DNA from: an uncultured Parabacteroides sp.
GTDB taxonomy: Bacteria > Bacteroidota > Bacteroidia > Bacteroidales > Tannerellaceae
DNA: 39,973 nt
Assembly: GCA_944325335.1 (NCBI GenBank)
Contig: CALUZR010000031.1
Coordinates: forward strand, 1 to 39,973
Direction of reading: 5' to 3'
Positions 1-8,716 of this stretch are shown here, piece after piece (positions within the stretch are counted from its first letter, which is position 1; each line of letters begins with the position of its first letter). Both the position numbers and the translations under genes were made by a program. The notes beneath the pieces were generated by a model. It worked only from the letters and a program-made list of their open reading frames with translations, made no database searches and was not told where the DNA came from.

Positions 1-504
1 ATTGTGGACGAAAAATTCTTCCTCTACAGGCTTTCTATGATTTATGCCTACCCACATTGATTTTCCGCTGACCCCAAATACGCCTATTTTATCGAGAAAG
101 GGATGACGCGTTCTTTCTGGTTGGTCGACGGGCAGGAGATTACGACCTCCTTCGCGTGGGAAGGAAGCATTGTCTTTAGCATGGACGAGTTGTATTACGG
201 GAAAGTAAGCGAGGAGTTTGTGGAGACGCTGGAGGAAGTAGAAGCATACCGGATCGCCCTCACCGATTTGAGGCATCTCTTTGAAACGGACTTGGAATGG
301 TGCAATTGGGGAAGGATTATCCACCAAAACGAATACCGCCGCCTGCATCAAAGCCATAAAGAGCGGCTTACGCTTCCGGCCAGAGAACGATACGAGGCGT
401 TCAAACAGCAATTCCCGGAAGTTTGCCAACGGGTGAATTTGGGTTATATCGCTTCTTATTTAGGCATTACATTGCCCACATTGAGCCGCTTGAGGGCGGA
501 ATAG
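1..504 (+). pseudogene. Crp/Fnr-family transcription regulator, 5'-truncated or broken
   Basis: The stretch 103-504 encodes 133 residues ending in a helix-turn-helix of the Crp/Fnr type (YIASYLGITLPTLSRLR, residues 115-131), preceded by the helical region and part of a cNMP-binding-like beta roll (DGQEITTSFAWEGS). The same frame carries homology-like sequence upstream of the ATG (DPKYAYFIEKG, typical of Bacteroidetes Crp-like proteins). It is cut by an in-frame TGA at 58-60, and before that the frame is open to the window edge. Family members are normally about 190-230 residues, so the N-terminal half of the sensor domain is either lost or separated by a nonsense mutation. Translation from the ATG at 103 would give a protein lacking much of the ligand pocket. 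I infer a degraded regulator; the target genes are unknown. Confidence 0.6.
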
Positions 505-513
505 AAGGGGAAA

Positions 514-594
514 AACACAGAGACACGGAAACACGGAGCTTTTAATTGTTAATTATTAACTTTTAATTGTTCTGTGTTTCTGTGTCTCTGTGTT
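514..594. terminator. Inverted repeat between convergent genes, terminator-like
   Basis: A 24-base arm at 514-537 (begins AACACAGAGACACGG) pairs with 571-594, matching at 22 of 24 positions, around a 33-base AT-rich loop. Read on the minus strand the stem ends in TGTGTTTTTCCCC, giving a U-run suited to ending transcription of yqeY and the dcw operon. The arm sequence is related to the dispersed repeat at 22030, 23134 and 23877. Confidence 0.55.
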
Positions 595-602
595 CAAAAT
601 AC

Positions 603-1052
603 TTACGCCAACAGACGCTTTACGGCTTCTGAAATGGCACGGCCTTCAGCGCGTCCGGCCAAGGCTTTGGACGCAACGCCCATGACTTTGCCCATTTCCT
701 TCGCACTTGTAGCGCCCACTTCGGCAATGATCTTCTTCAATTCGGCTTCCAATTCTTCGGCCGTCATCTGTTTCGGAAGATATTTTTCCAAGACAGCTAC
801 TTGAGCCAATTCGCCTTCGGCCAAATCCGCGCGTCCTTGTTCTGTGTAAATGGCTGCCGAATCCTTGCCCTGCTTTACCAATTTCTGTAAAAGCTTCAAC
901 GCGTCGGCGTCGCTCAATGTATCGTTTGCACCCGGAGCTGTTTTTGCTTCCAGAAATACTTTCTTAACGTTTCTCAAAGTTTCGAGGGCGACTTTATCTT
1001 TCGCCTTCATTGCGTTTTTAATGTCTTCGCTGACCTTTTCAAATAAATCCAT
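603..1052 (-). CDS. yqeY: GatB/YqeY domain protein
   Basis: The 149-residue protein is a full-length YqeY-type protein, a small helical domain also found at the C-terminus of the amidotransferase subunit GatB and thought to bind tRNA. Its start (MDLFEKVSEDIKNAMKAKDK) and its end (GRAEGRAISEAVKRLL) match the family pattern, including KQGKDSAAIYTEQGRADLAEGE near residues 60-80 and the TSAKEMGKVMG segment near 114-124. It lies 16 bases downstream of ftsZ in the same direction, so it is probably the last gene of the dcw transcript. Its cellular role is not established; the family assignment is secure. Confidence 0.9.
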   Translation of the reverse strand: MDLFEKVSEDIKNAMKAKDKVALETLRNVKKVFLEAKTAPGANDTLSDADALKLLQKLVKQGKDSAAIYTEQGRADLAEGELAQVAVLEKYLPKQMTAEELEAELKKIIAEVGATSAKEMGKVMGVASKALAGRAEGRAISEAVKRLLA

Positions 1053-1068
1053 GATGTTATTTCGTTAT

Positions 1069-2370
1069 TTAAAACTGAATTGTCAATTTATTAGAAGCAT
1101 TATCTTCTTGTTTGCTTTTCGAAGCGCTGCGCGAAGGTTGCGAATTGGAAAATCTTCCGCGCATATAAGTCGGAGTCTCTTCCAAGAGCGCAATGGCGTT
1201 GTCGTCATCCAATTGCTCCATTGTGAGGATGGTTACTTCTGCACGCGGACGGATGTCAATCTCTTCGCCATAAGCCTGGTAAATCCAAGCATTCTCTTCC
1301 TCTTCTTTCTGCTTGCGTATGCGTTCTTCTTCTTCGGCTTGCCTTTTGTCCATTTCTGCTTCCATGCCCCGTTCTTCAGCCAGGATGTCGTCTACACCAA
1401 AACCGGTAGCCAAAATGGTGATCTTGATTTGTTGCCCCAATGTATTATCGTAGCCAAATCCCCATTTTACCTCATATTCTGTCTTGAAGTGTGCCATGAA
1501 GTCGTGGATGTCTTGCATTTCGTCCATGCCTAATTCAGCTTCTTCACTAAAGTAAATGACAAACAACAGACGTTTGGCATTAAAGATATTGTCGTTATCG
1601 TTCAGCAACGAATTGTGCAATGCCCGGTCGATGGCATGTTGCAAGCGTTTTTCACCTTCTCCGTAACCGATACTCATTAACGCCACGCCGCTATTGCGCA
1701 TGGTCGTATCCACATCGGCGAAGTCCACATTCTGTACCAATTCGATGGTAATGATTTCCGCGATACTCTTGGCGGCAATGGTCAATGTCTCATCGGCTTT
1801 CTTGTAGGCTTTCGGGACACTTAAACGCTCCTCGGCCGATAACTTACGTAAACGTTCATTATTGATAACCAGCAAGGCATCTACATTCTTAGCCATTTCG
1901 CGCACGCCTTTCAATGCCTTTACGATCTTCGGACGGCCTTCGAAAAGGAAAGGAATCGTCACGATGCCTACGGTCAAGATGCCCATTTCTTTCGATATCT
2001 TCGCTACAATCGGACCGGCGCCGGTTCCAGTTCCTCCGCCCATTCCAGCCGTAATGAAAGTCATTTGCGTGCCATCGCTCAGCATGGCTTTGATTTCTTC
2101 CGTACTTTCTTCTGCCGCCTCGCGACCTTTCTCCGGACGATTTCCCGAACCACGGCCATGCGTCGTATTCCGTCCTAACAACAACTTAGCCGGAACCGCC
2201 GAGCCGTTCAATGCTTGCATATCCGTATTACACAATACGAACGAAACGTCGTGTATGCCCTCTTTATACATATTGGAAACGGCATTACCACCACCGCCAC
2301 CAACGCCTATTACCTTTATAATCGTTTCTGGCTTAGCCGAAACATTAATATCTAATAATTTATCATCCAT
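1069..2370 (-). CDS. ftsZ: Cell division protein FtsZ
   Basis: FtsZ is the tubulin-like GTPase that polymerises into the Z ring at midcell. The 433-residue protein shows the GTP-binding glycine loop (IGVGGGGGNAVSNMY, from residue 21), the tubulin signature GGGTGTG at 111-117, and the T7 synergy loop NVDFADV at about 214-220 that supplies the catalytic aspartates to the neighbouring subunit. A charged linker rich in E, K and R follows the globular part (about 325-360). The tail ends in a short hydrophobic peptide (KLTIQF) in the place where FtsA normally binds. It follows ftsA by 22 bases on the same strand, in the usual ftsQ-ftsA-ftsZ order. Confidence 0.97.
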   Translation of the reverse strand: MDDKLLDINVSAKPETIIKVIGVGGGGGNAVSNMYKEGIHDVSFVLCNTDMQALNGSAVPAKLLLGRNTTHGRGSGNRPEKGREAAEESTEEIKAMLSDGTQMTFITAGMGGGTGTGAGPIVAKISKEMGILTVGIVTIPFLFEGRPKIVKALKGVREMAKNVDALLVINNERLRKLSAEERLSVPKAYKKADETLTIAAKSIAEIITIELVQNVDFADVDTTMRNSGVALMSIGYGEGEKRLQHAIDRALHNSLLNDNDNIFNAKRLLFVIYFSEEAELGMDEMQDIHDFMAHFKTEYEVKWGFGYDNTLGQQIKITILATGFGVDDILAEERGMEAEMDKRQAEEEERIRKQKEEEENAWIYQAYGEEIDIRPRAEVTILTMEQLDDDNAIALLEETPTYMRGRFSNSQPSRSASKSKQEDNASNKLTIQF

Positions 2371-2392
2371 AATTTTACCCTTTCGTCTTTAT

Positions 2393-3778
2393 TTAGAAAT
2401 CGCCATCGAAGAGACCTTTGGCTGCATCATCTACTTTACCTTTTAAATTCCGTCCCCAGTTTCCCCAGAAACTTCCTTTTTTCTTTTCGCCATTGTTGGT
2501 TGGAGGATTCGGATCTACTTTTCCTTGTTGCGTCGTTGTCTGCGTTTCCTCTTCCTTCGGCTTCTCCGGTTCTACGGGAGGAGTCGGAGGTGTAGGACGC
2601 TTCGGTTCTACCACTTTCGGCTTCATGGCGCAATTCTCTTTGCCTTGAAGCAACAAGGCCGTAGCCGTTGTATATTCTTGATTATTCGCTATCATCTCGG
2701 CCGCATTATCAATTAAGCCTTTGCGGATAAGCGGGAAATAAACTTCTGTGCCGAAACGTTGCTTTACGGCTTCCCGCAAATCTCCCAGATTCGAGCCGCA
2801 TCCAGCAATAAATATCTTGAAATCGGATGTCTTCGTAATGCCTGCATCCGCCAAACGGGCAAAAGCATTTTCTACAATCTCGCGCGAACGGGCTTCTACG
2901 ATTTCATTCAAATCATAGAGCGACATCTCTTGCATCCGGAAATCGTCGAGTTTGCGGATTTCAATCTTTTCCTGTTTCTTATCGCGCGTCAGAGGCAATG
3001 CACGGCCGTAAGTCCGCTTCAACCGTTCGGCTTCCATTTCCGATACTTTAAGCGACATGATATCGCGCGTAATTAAATCCGCCCCTAAAGGAACTATTGA
3101 CAAGTTCCACAACCGGCCGTTCCGGAAGATGGAGACCGACGTCACGCCTGCTCCGAAATCAATCACAATCGCTGCTTTCTTATCTTCGGGCGAAAGGATT
3201 AAATCGGCTAAAGCCAAAGGTGAAACAATGATACCTGCCAATTGTACTTTAATCCGCTCCGCTACATTCTGCAAAGAGATGCGGATAGCAGGTTGTCCAA
3301 CCACCAACTTATAACGCGCATCGATTCGTGAACATGCAATGCCCAGCGGTTCTTTTTCCTCTTTACCATCTATTATATAGGTAGGCGAAGAGATATCCAA
3401 CACGTCCATGGCCGATTGGTAGTTCCGGCACTCTTCATCCAATTGGCGAAGTACGGCTTCGGTGACTTCTCCGTCCATGCCCAATACTTTCGACACGGTG
3501 TGGTCTATTGTCCGCATGGACTTACAACTCACACCCATATAGAGTTTGCCAATCTGATTTCCGTTTAGCTTGTTTTCCAACTTACGCACCAGCCGTTTAA
3601 TCTTGTTGGCAGTCTCTTCTACATTATATATACATCCGCGACGGATGCATCCTTCCGATTTCTCCGTCTCGTAACCCATAATGGAAAGGACGTTGTTCTC
3701 TTTCCGCGTCCCGGCCATTCCGACGATATGGGAAGTTCCCAAATCGATTACTGCAATAAAGTCCGTATATGTCATCAT
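2393..3778 (-). CDS. ftsA: Cell division protein FtsA
   Basis: FtsA is the actin-like ATPase that ties FtsZ filaments to the membrane. The protein (461 residues) begins with the phosphate-1 loop VIDLGTSHIVGMAG (residues 10-23), has phosphate-2 (VIDFGAGVTSVSIF, near 210) and an adenosine loop (IFIAGCGSNLGDL, near 320). After the core comes a proline- and lysine-rich linker (about 385-430) and a C-terminal amphipathic segment with tryptophans (FWGNWGRNLKGK) that fits a membrane-targeting helix. Either of two adjacent Met codons could start it. It sits 6 bases after ftsQ and just before ftsZ. Confidence 0.95.
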   Translation of the reverse strand: MMTYTDFIAVIDLGTSHIVGMAGTRKENNVLSIMGYETEKSEGCIRRGCIYNVEETANKIKRLVRKLENKLNGNQIGKLYMGVSCKSMRTIDHTVSKVLGMDGEVTEAVLRQLDEECRNYQSAMDVLDISSPTYIIDGKEEKEPLGIACSRIDARYKLVVGQPAIRISLQNVAERIKVQLAGIIVSPLALADLILSPEDKKAAIVIDFGAGVTSVSIFRNGRLWNLSIVPLGADLITRDIMSLKVSEMEAERLKRTYGRALPLTRDKKQEKIEIRKLDDFRMQEMSLYDLNEIVEARSREIVENAFARLADAGITKTSDFKIFIAGCGSNLGDLREAVKQRFGTEVYFPLIRKGLIDNAAEMIANNQEYTTATALLLQGKENCAMKPKVVEPKRPTPPTPPVEPEKPKEEETQTTTQQGKVDPNPPTNNGEKKKGSFWGNWGRNLKGKVDDAAKGLFDGDF

Positions 3779-3784
3779 CGTATC

Positions 3785-4525
3785 CTATCTTTTCGTACAA
3801 ACAACCTGGTTCCTATATTTTAAATTAATCACACTATATTTATCCCAGCCCACTTTGGGAATCGCTTGCTCGTAGAAGAGCTTCAAATGGTCGAGCTTTT
3901 CCCGGTAATGTTCCATCGAACCTAATACAATCCGATGGTTCCCTACGCGTGGAATCAACACGACTTCCTCGTCTGCATCTACGTAGACTTGCTCGATTTG
4001 ATTGTTCCAGAAGTCATTATCCTGCAAGAACAAGGCAAAATCGTACAAATCTTTTTGGGCAAACTCCTTTCCCACGTTTCCACTGGCCACCAATACATGC
4101 GCCACATAATGCCGGCTCAATGGCATCACACTGCCCGCATTATCGATGTAATAATTGCCCGTTGGGCTATTCACGCGCAAGATAGGCATTTTTTGTTCAA
4201 TCTCCAACTTTATGAGGCAAGAAGGTGTTTTATATACCTCAACTTGCGCAATCATGTTGTTTTTGAGCAATACTTCTTCTATCTTGTCGGTATTGATTTC
4301 GTCCATCGGGTGCTTCACCGGATATACTTTGGCCTTCTTCAAAAGATACACCAAATCGCCTTCCGTCACGAAGTGTTTGTCCAAACTATCGCGCACCACA
4401 ATCTGCAATCCTTGGCACACCTCCTTGTTCGTCGTATGCCCGAAGAAAATACTGGCCACTACGACATAACACGAAAGCAACGTGGCGATTATTATGGATA
4501 ATATGCGAATCACTTCTCGTCCCAT
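3785..4525 (-). CDS. ftsQ: Cell division protein FtsQ/DivIB
   Basis: This 246-residue single-pass protein has an N-terminal membrane helix (about residues 7-28) and a periplasmic portion with a POTRA-like region (LVYLLKKAKVYPVKHPMDEINTDKIEEVL, about 58-90) followed by a beta domain. FtsQ links early and late divisome proteins. Sequence conservation in this family is low, so the call rests equally on position: its start overlaps the end of murC by 16 bases and its stop is 6 bases before ftsA, the standard order. It is shorter than many proteobacterial FtsQ proteins but usual for Bacteroidetes. Confidence 0.9.
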   Translation of the reverse strand: MGREVIRILSIIIATLLSCYVVVASIFFGHTTNKEVCQGLQIVVRDSLDKHFVTEGDLVYLLKKAKVYPVKHPMDEINTDKIEEVLLKNNMIAQVEVYKTPSCLIKLEIEQKMPILRVNSPTGNYYIDNAGSVMPLSRHYVAHVLVASGNVGKEFAQKDLYDFALFLQDNDFWNNQIEQVYVDADEEVVLIPRVGNHRIVLGSMEHYREKLDHLKLFYEQAIPKVGWDKYSVINLKYRNQVVCTKR

Positions 4526-5892
4526 ATTTGTTTAACAGGCTCTACTAACCGGTCGATATTCCCGGCTCCTAACATCAGGATAACTTCCATCGAATCTTTT
4601 TCCTGGCGTACGATATCTACCAAATCTTCCCGATGCACCATGCGTTTGTTCGGAATGGTCACCTGGTCGAATATCAACTGGGATGTCACGCCCGGAATCG
4701 GCTCTTCACGTGCTGGGTAAATATCCAGCAGGATAAGCTCGTCGAGCAACGAAAGGCTGGCCGCGAAATCGGCTGCAAAATCCCGCGTACGGGTATACAG
4801 ATGCGGTTGGAAAATACCAGTTATCTTTTTCCCTTTGTATAATTCCTTTACCGAAAGGATGCTGGCTTTCAGTTCGGCCGGATGATGCGCATAGTCGTCT
4901 ATCAAGGCAATATCATCGCGCTTCAGGTGGAAATCGAAGCGGCGCACGGGTCCGGCAAAGGTCTCCATCCCGCGCTTGATTTCTTCCTCCGTCACGCCAT
5001 TGAGCCAAGCCAACGCCATGGCGGCCACACCGTTTTCGATGTTCACCTCGACGGGCACGCCCAGCTTCACGTCAGGAATACAAACATCGGGCGCCACGAA
5101 GTCGAACACAATATCGCCATTCCCGATGCGGACATGCTTCGCATAGAAATCCGCCTCTTCGGTGGCCGAATAGGTATACAGCTTGGCACCCGCTTGCAAA
5201 CGGGGACGGATAGGCAATCCTTTCTTCAGAATCAAACATCCATCTGGACGAATGAGCGACGTAAAGTGCTCGAAGCTATCCCGATAAGCTTCTACCGTCC
5301 CGTAGATATCCAGATGGTCGGCATCCACCGCGGTAATTACCGCCATGTACGGTTGTAAATGATGGAAAGAACGGTCGTATTCGTCCGCTTCTATAACGGT
5401 TAAATCGCTCTTCGACGAGAGCATCAAATTGCTATCATAATTCTTCAGGATTCCGCCTAAGAATGCATTGCAATCGACATGCGATTGTTTCAACAGGTGG
5501 GCCGTCATCGATGAGGTGGTCGTCTTCCCATGCGTCCCGGCCACACACAAGCCACGCGCCCCGCGTGTAATCTTGCCCAAGACCTCGGCTCGTTTCAACA
5601 CTTCGAAACCGCCTGCCCGGAAATAGCGCAACTCTGCATGGTTTTCCGGAATGGCCGGCGTATATACTACCAACGTATGCGCGGCGTCCTGGCAATCAGC
5701 CGGAATCAGCTCCACATCCTCCTCGTAATGGATGCGGGCGCCTTCGCGGATTAATTCTTCCGTAAGCGAAGAGGGCGTACGGTCATAGCCCGCCACCGCC
5801 TTTCCTTTCGCCAGAAAATAGCGAATCAGCGCACTCATGCCTATGCCTCCTGCGCCTACAAAATAGACCGATGTTATCTTTTGTATCTCCAT
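4510..5892 (-). CDS. murC: UDP-N-acetylmuramate--L-alanine ligase MurC
   Basis: MurC adds L-alanine to UDP-MurNAc, the first step of stem peptide synthesis in the cytoplasm. The ATG at 5892 gives 460 residues starting MEIQKITSVYFVGAGGIGMS, with the N-terminal nucleotide-binding loop GAGGIGMS, the ATP loop GTHGKTTTS at about 119-127, and the Mur ligase C-terminal domain (DDYAHHPAE, near residue 335). A longer frame exists from a TTG at 5922, but that TTG lies inside a promoter-like TACTTTTG, so the ATG is preferred. It overlaps ftsQ downstream by 16 bases. Confidence 0.96.
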   Translation of the reverse strand: MEIQKITSVYFVGAGGIGMSALIRYFLAKGKAVAGYDRTPSSLTEELIREGARIHYEEDVELIPADCQDAAHTLVVYTPAIPENHAELRYFRAGGFEVLKRAEVLGKITRGARGLCVAGTHGKTTTSSMTAHLLKQSHVDCNAFLGGILKNYDSNLMLSSKSDLTVIEADEYDRSFHHLQPYMAVITAVDADHLDIYGTVEAYRDSFEHFTSLIRPDGCLILKKGLPIRPRLQAGAKLYTYSATEEADFYAKHVRIGNGDIVFDFVAPDVCIPDVKLGVPVEVNIENGVAAMALAWLNGVTEEEIKRGMETFAGPVRRFDFHLKRDDIALIDDYAHHPAELKASILSVKELYKGKKITGIFQPHLYTRTRDFAADFAASLSLLDELILLDIYPAREEPIPGVTSQLIFDQVTIPNKRMVHREDLVDIVRQEKDSMEVILMLGAGNIDRLVEPVKQIWDEK

Positions 5893-5919
5893 TGTTTTCT
5901 TGAAACATAACAAACGGTT

Positions 5920-5927
5920 CAAAAGTA
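5920..5927 (-). promoter_or_regulatory. Bacteroidetes -7 promoter element upstream of murC
   Basis: On the minus strand this reads TACTTTTG, matching the Bacteroidetes -7 consensus TAnnTTTG, 28 bases before the chosen murC ATG. No clear TTG lies at the expected -33 spacing, so it would be an internal dcw promoter of uncertain strength. Confidence 0.35.
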
Positions 5928-5975
5928 CAAAATATTTATGAAATAGGATGCACGAATGGACAATTGAAAATCTTT

Positions 5976-7088
5976 TTATGCTTCTTCTGCCCGAATAATC
6001 CGTAGAATCTCGTCTACGATGCGTTCCGCGCTATCCACATGGGCCATTTTCCCGATGTGTTCGGAGAGAACAGCCAAGCGGTCGTCTTGATGTACCAACT
6101 CCAAGGCTGTATCCACCAAATGCGCGGGCGCTTCCCGGTCGGGGACCATCACGGCTGCTCCTTGGTCGACCAATGCCATGGCATTTTTCGTCTGATGGTC
6201 TTCTGCCACATTGGGCGAAGGCACCAATACCACCGGTTTCCGGAGGATGCATAATTCAGATATCGAACTGGCTCCCGCACGCGAAATCACCAAATCGGCC
6301 GCGGCGTAGGCATAATCCATCCGAGCGATAAAATCAGAGCACCATACCGGCATCCCGCGATACGCCTTCAGGTGCCGCGTCGCCTCCTCGTGGTAATAGC
6401 GTCCGGTTTGCCAAATCAGCTGGACATCTGAGCGAAAGAACTGGTCTAATCCGCCCTGTATGCTCTGGTTGATCGTCCGCGCGCCGAGGCTTCCGCCCAC
6501 CACGAGCACCGTCCGCTTCTGCGGGTCGAGGCCAAAGAAACGGGCCGCCTCCTCGCGCTTTCCCAGGGCCGATTCCAAGTCTTTGCGCACGGGGTTGCCC
6601 GTCACGACCAGTTTCTCTTTCGGAAAGAAACGCTCCATGCCTTCGTAGGCCACGCAGATACGGTTCGCTCTTTTGGCCAGCAATTTATTCGTCACGCCGG
6701 CATAGGAGTTTTGCTCCTGGATCAACGTCGGGACACCCAGCGAGGAAGCCATCCAAAGCGTCGGCCCGCTGGCATATCCGCCTACGCCTACGGCAATATC
6801 CGGTCGGAAATCGCGCACCGTTTTCTTCGCCAGCCGCAAGCTCTTGAGGAGACAATTCACCACTTGGACATTATTCAAAAGATGCGCCCGGTCAAACCCT
6901 TTTACGGGCAGGCCCACAATCGGATAGCCCGCCGCCGGGACTTTATCCATCTCCATGCGGTCTTTCGCCCCCACGAACAGGATGTCCACATCCGGAATCC
7001 GCGCTTTCAGGGCGTTTGCGATCGAAATAGCTGGGAAGATATGGCCGCCCGTCCCGCCTCCGCTGATAATTACCTTGTATTGTTTCAT
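5976..7088 (-). CDS. murG: Lipid II synthase MurG (GlcNAc transferase)
   Basis: MurG transfers GlcNAc from UDP-GlcNAc to lipid I on the inner face of the membrane, making lipid II. The 370-residue GT-B protein has the N-terminal glycine loop SGGGTGGHIFPAISIANAL (residues 9-27), the second-domain loop VGGSLGARTIN (near 198-208), and the UDP-GlcNAc site SRAGASSISELC (near 273). Length matches the family. An 83-base intergenic gap separates its stop from the murC start, while a 40-bp repeat array occupies the space between ftsW and murG. Confidence 0.96.
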   Translation of the reverse strand: MKQYKVIISGGGTGGHIFPAISIANALKARIPDVDILFVGAKDRMEMDKVPAAGYPIVGLPVKGFDRAHLLNNVQVVNCLLKSLRLAKKTVRDFRPDIAVGVGGYASGPTLWMASSLGVPTLIQEQNSYAGVTNKLLAKRANRICVAYEGMERFFPKEKLVVTGNPVRKDLESALGKREEAARFFGLDPQKRTVLVVGGSLGARTINQSIQGGLDQFFRSDVQLIWQTGRYYHEEATRHLKAYRGMPVWCSDFIARMDYAYAAADLVISRAGASSISELCILRKPVVLVPSPNVAEDHQTKNAMALVDQGAAVMVPDREAPAHLVDTALELVHQDDRLAVLSEHIGKMAHVDSAERIVDEILRIIRAEEA

Positions 7089-7143
7089 TTTTATATTCCT
7101 TTCTTTTTCTAATTATACGCCTTTCCAAAGCCCACCTTCCGAA

Positions 7144-7384
7144 AAGCTGCAAAGCCTCAGATTTTTCAAAAATCGCGTCTCGCAGCTTGCAAAGCCCCGG
7201 ATTTTTCAAATATTGCGTCTCGCAGCTTGCAAAGCCCCGGATTTTTCAAATATTGCGTCTCGCAGCTTGCAAGAGCCTGGATTTTTCAAATATTGCGTCT
7301 CGCAGCTTGCAGAGCCCCGGATTTTTCAAAAATCGCGTTTTGCAGCTTGCAGGGCTCAATTTTTCAAAAATCCGACGTTTTGCC
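7144..7384. repeat. Tandem repeat array, 40-bp period, about six units, 3' of ftsW
   Basis: Six head-to-tail units of about 40 bases share the words AGCTTGCAAAGCC and GGATTTTTCAAA followed by TTGCGTCTCGC or a variant. Units 2 to 4 are nearly identical. The first and fifth contain the palindrome GATTTTTCAAAAATC; the last unit has ATTTTTCAAAAAT. The ftsW stop codon (7364-7366) falls inside the last, most diverged unit, so the FtsW C-terminus is encoded by repeat sequence. The array fills the space between ftsW and murG. Open frames crossing it on the plus strand are not considered genes. Confidence 0.9.
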
Positions 7385-8695
7385 ATTCGGCTTAGGGGCA
7401 TTTGTCGGAGATTCCGGTACACTCGCCTCCAAACCGGGCACCCAGTTGTTGATCTCCTCTTGCGACACGCCCACCAAGGCCGTTTCTGCTTCTGGCTGTT
7501 CCTCTTCTGGGAAATCATCCGCCTCGTTGCCGATATTTGCCCCGAAACGGCTCACGCTAAGAATAATTCCGATATAGAAACAGCTGATGATGGTCGACGT
7601 TCCCCCGCGGCTGATGAGCGGGAGCGGTTGCCCCGTGACGGGAAGCACCCCGACCGCCACCGCCATATTCACCAACGCCTGCGTCACAATCATCAGCCCG
7701 CAGCCCAATATCAGGTATTTCGGGAAAAGGCGGTCGCACTTGCGGGCAATCATCGCCACGCGGATCATCAGCACGATGTAGAGGAAGAGCACGAAAAAGC
7801 CCCCGATGAGCCCCGTCTCCTCGATGATAATCGCGTAAATAAAATCCGAATAGGCCTGCGGGAGGAAATCGCGCTGCTGCCCGTGGCCGGGAAGTTTGCC
7901 GTAGACGCCGCCCTGCGCGATGGCAATCCGGGCGAGGTCTTCCTGGTAATGCTCGTCGTCGAGCTTGAGTGTCTTGCCGTCCGAGACGTCGAGGCGGTCG
8001 CTCTTGTTCACGAAGCGTTCGATGCGGTTCTTCCACGTGCCGAAGCGTTCGGGCAGATGCTCGATCACCGTTTGTGGAGAAAAATAAAGCAAACTAAACA
8101 AAAGGGCGACCGAACCGATGCATAGCCCCAGCAGGCGGGCGATACGCTTGAAGGCGATTTGTCCGATGAACATCATCATTACCATCACGCCGAAGAGCAG
8201 CAATGCCGTCGAGCCGTTGAACGAAAAGATAAGCAAAAACACTGCGCCCACGCCAATTAATATCCACCAGAACATCTGCTTCTCTGTCAATATCTCGCGT
8301 CGGCTCAGCACCAAAGCCATATAGCAAATGGCACAGAGCTTGGCGATTTCGGAGGGCTGGAAGTTGAACAACCCGAAGAAACTCATCCAGCGCGGCTCGC
8401 CATTGATTTCAATCCCAATGAAAGGCGTCAGCAACAATAAAACAAACGAAATCGGCAAGCCCAACGCCCCCGCCGCCACAAAGAGCTTATACGGGACATT
8501 GTGCAACAGCAAAATGAAAATGAAGCCTACCAAAAGGAACGACGCATGGGCCGAAATCGGGTCCCAATAGTTGTCGCTCTTGTAGGCCAATGTGCTGGAG
8601 GCGCTAAACACCTCCACGATCGAGACTAAACACAAAAACATGAACACGCCCCAAATGACGCGGTCTCCTTTGAACAAACGGCTTGCCAATCCCAT
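7364..8695 (-). CDS. ftsW: Septal peptidoglycan glycosyltransferase FtsW (SEDS family)
   Basis: This 443-residue polytopic membrane protein is a SEDS polymerase that links lipid II into glycan strands at the septum with its partner transpeptidase FtsI. Visible family marks are NGEPRWMSFFGLFNFQPSE (near 98-116), the EETGLIGG segment (near 290) and the C-terminal GGTSTIISCFYIGIILSVSR. About ten hydrophobic segments are present. A charged C-terminal tail of about 55 residues follows the last helix; its final residues (GKTSDF) come from the 40-bp repeat array. It starts 21 bases after murD ends. Confidence 0.95.
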   Translation of the reverse strand: MGLASRLFKGDRVIWGVFMFLCLVSIVEVFSASSTLAYKSDNYWDPISAHASFLLVGFIFILLLHNVPYKLFVAAGALGLPISFVLLLLTPFIGIEINGEPRWMSFFGLFNFQPSEIAKLCAICYMALVLSRREILTEKQMFWWILIGVGAVFLLIFSFNGSTALLLFGVMVMMMFIGQIAFKRIARLLGLCIGSVALLFSLLYFSPQTVIEHLPERFGTWKNRIERFVNKSDRLDVSDGKTLKLDDEHYQEDLARIAIAQGGVYGKLPGHGQQRDFLPQAYSDFIYAIIIEETGLIGGFFVLFLYIVLMIRVAMIARKCDRLFPKYLILGCGLMIVTQALVNMAVAVGVLPVTGQPLPLISRGGTSTIISCFYIGIILSVSRFGANIGNEADDFPEEEQPEAETALVGVSQEEINNWVPGLEASVPESPTNAPKPNGKTSDF

Positions 8696-8716
8696 CTTCT
8701 GTCCCCTTTCCTTTCG

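Noticed and set aside
5893..5922. TTG start of murC giving ten extra residues
   Set aside because: The TTG is part of a promoter-like TACTTTTG; the ATG at 5892 matches the family N-terminus.
7144..7384. CRISPR array
   Set aside because: Repeats are directly adjacent with no unique spacers between them, and no cas genes are nearby.
7187..8125. 312-residue plus-strand coding frame
   Set aside because: It is a shadow of ftsW and the 40-bp array; its composition is low-complexity repeat sequence followed by antisense of a real gene.
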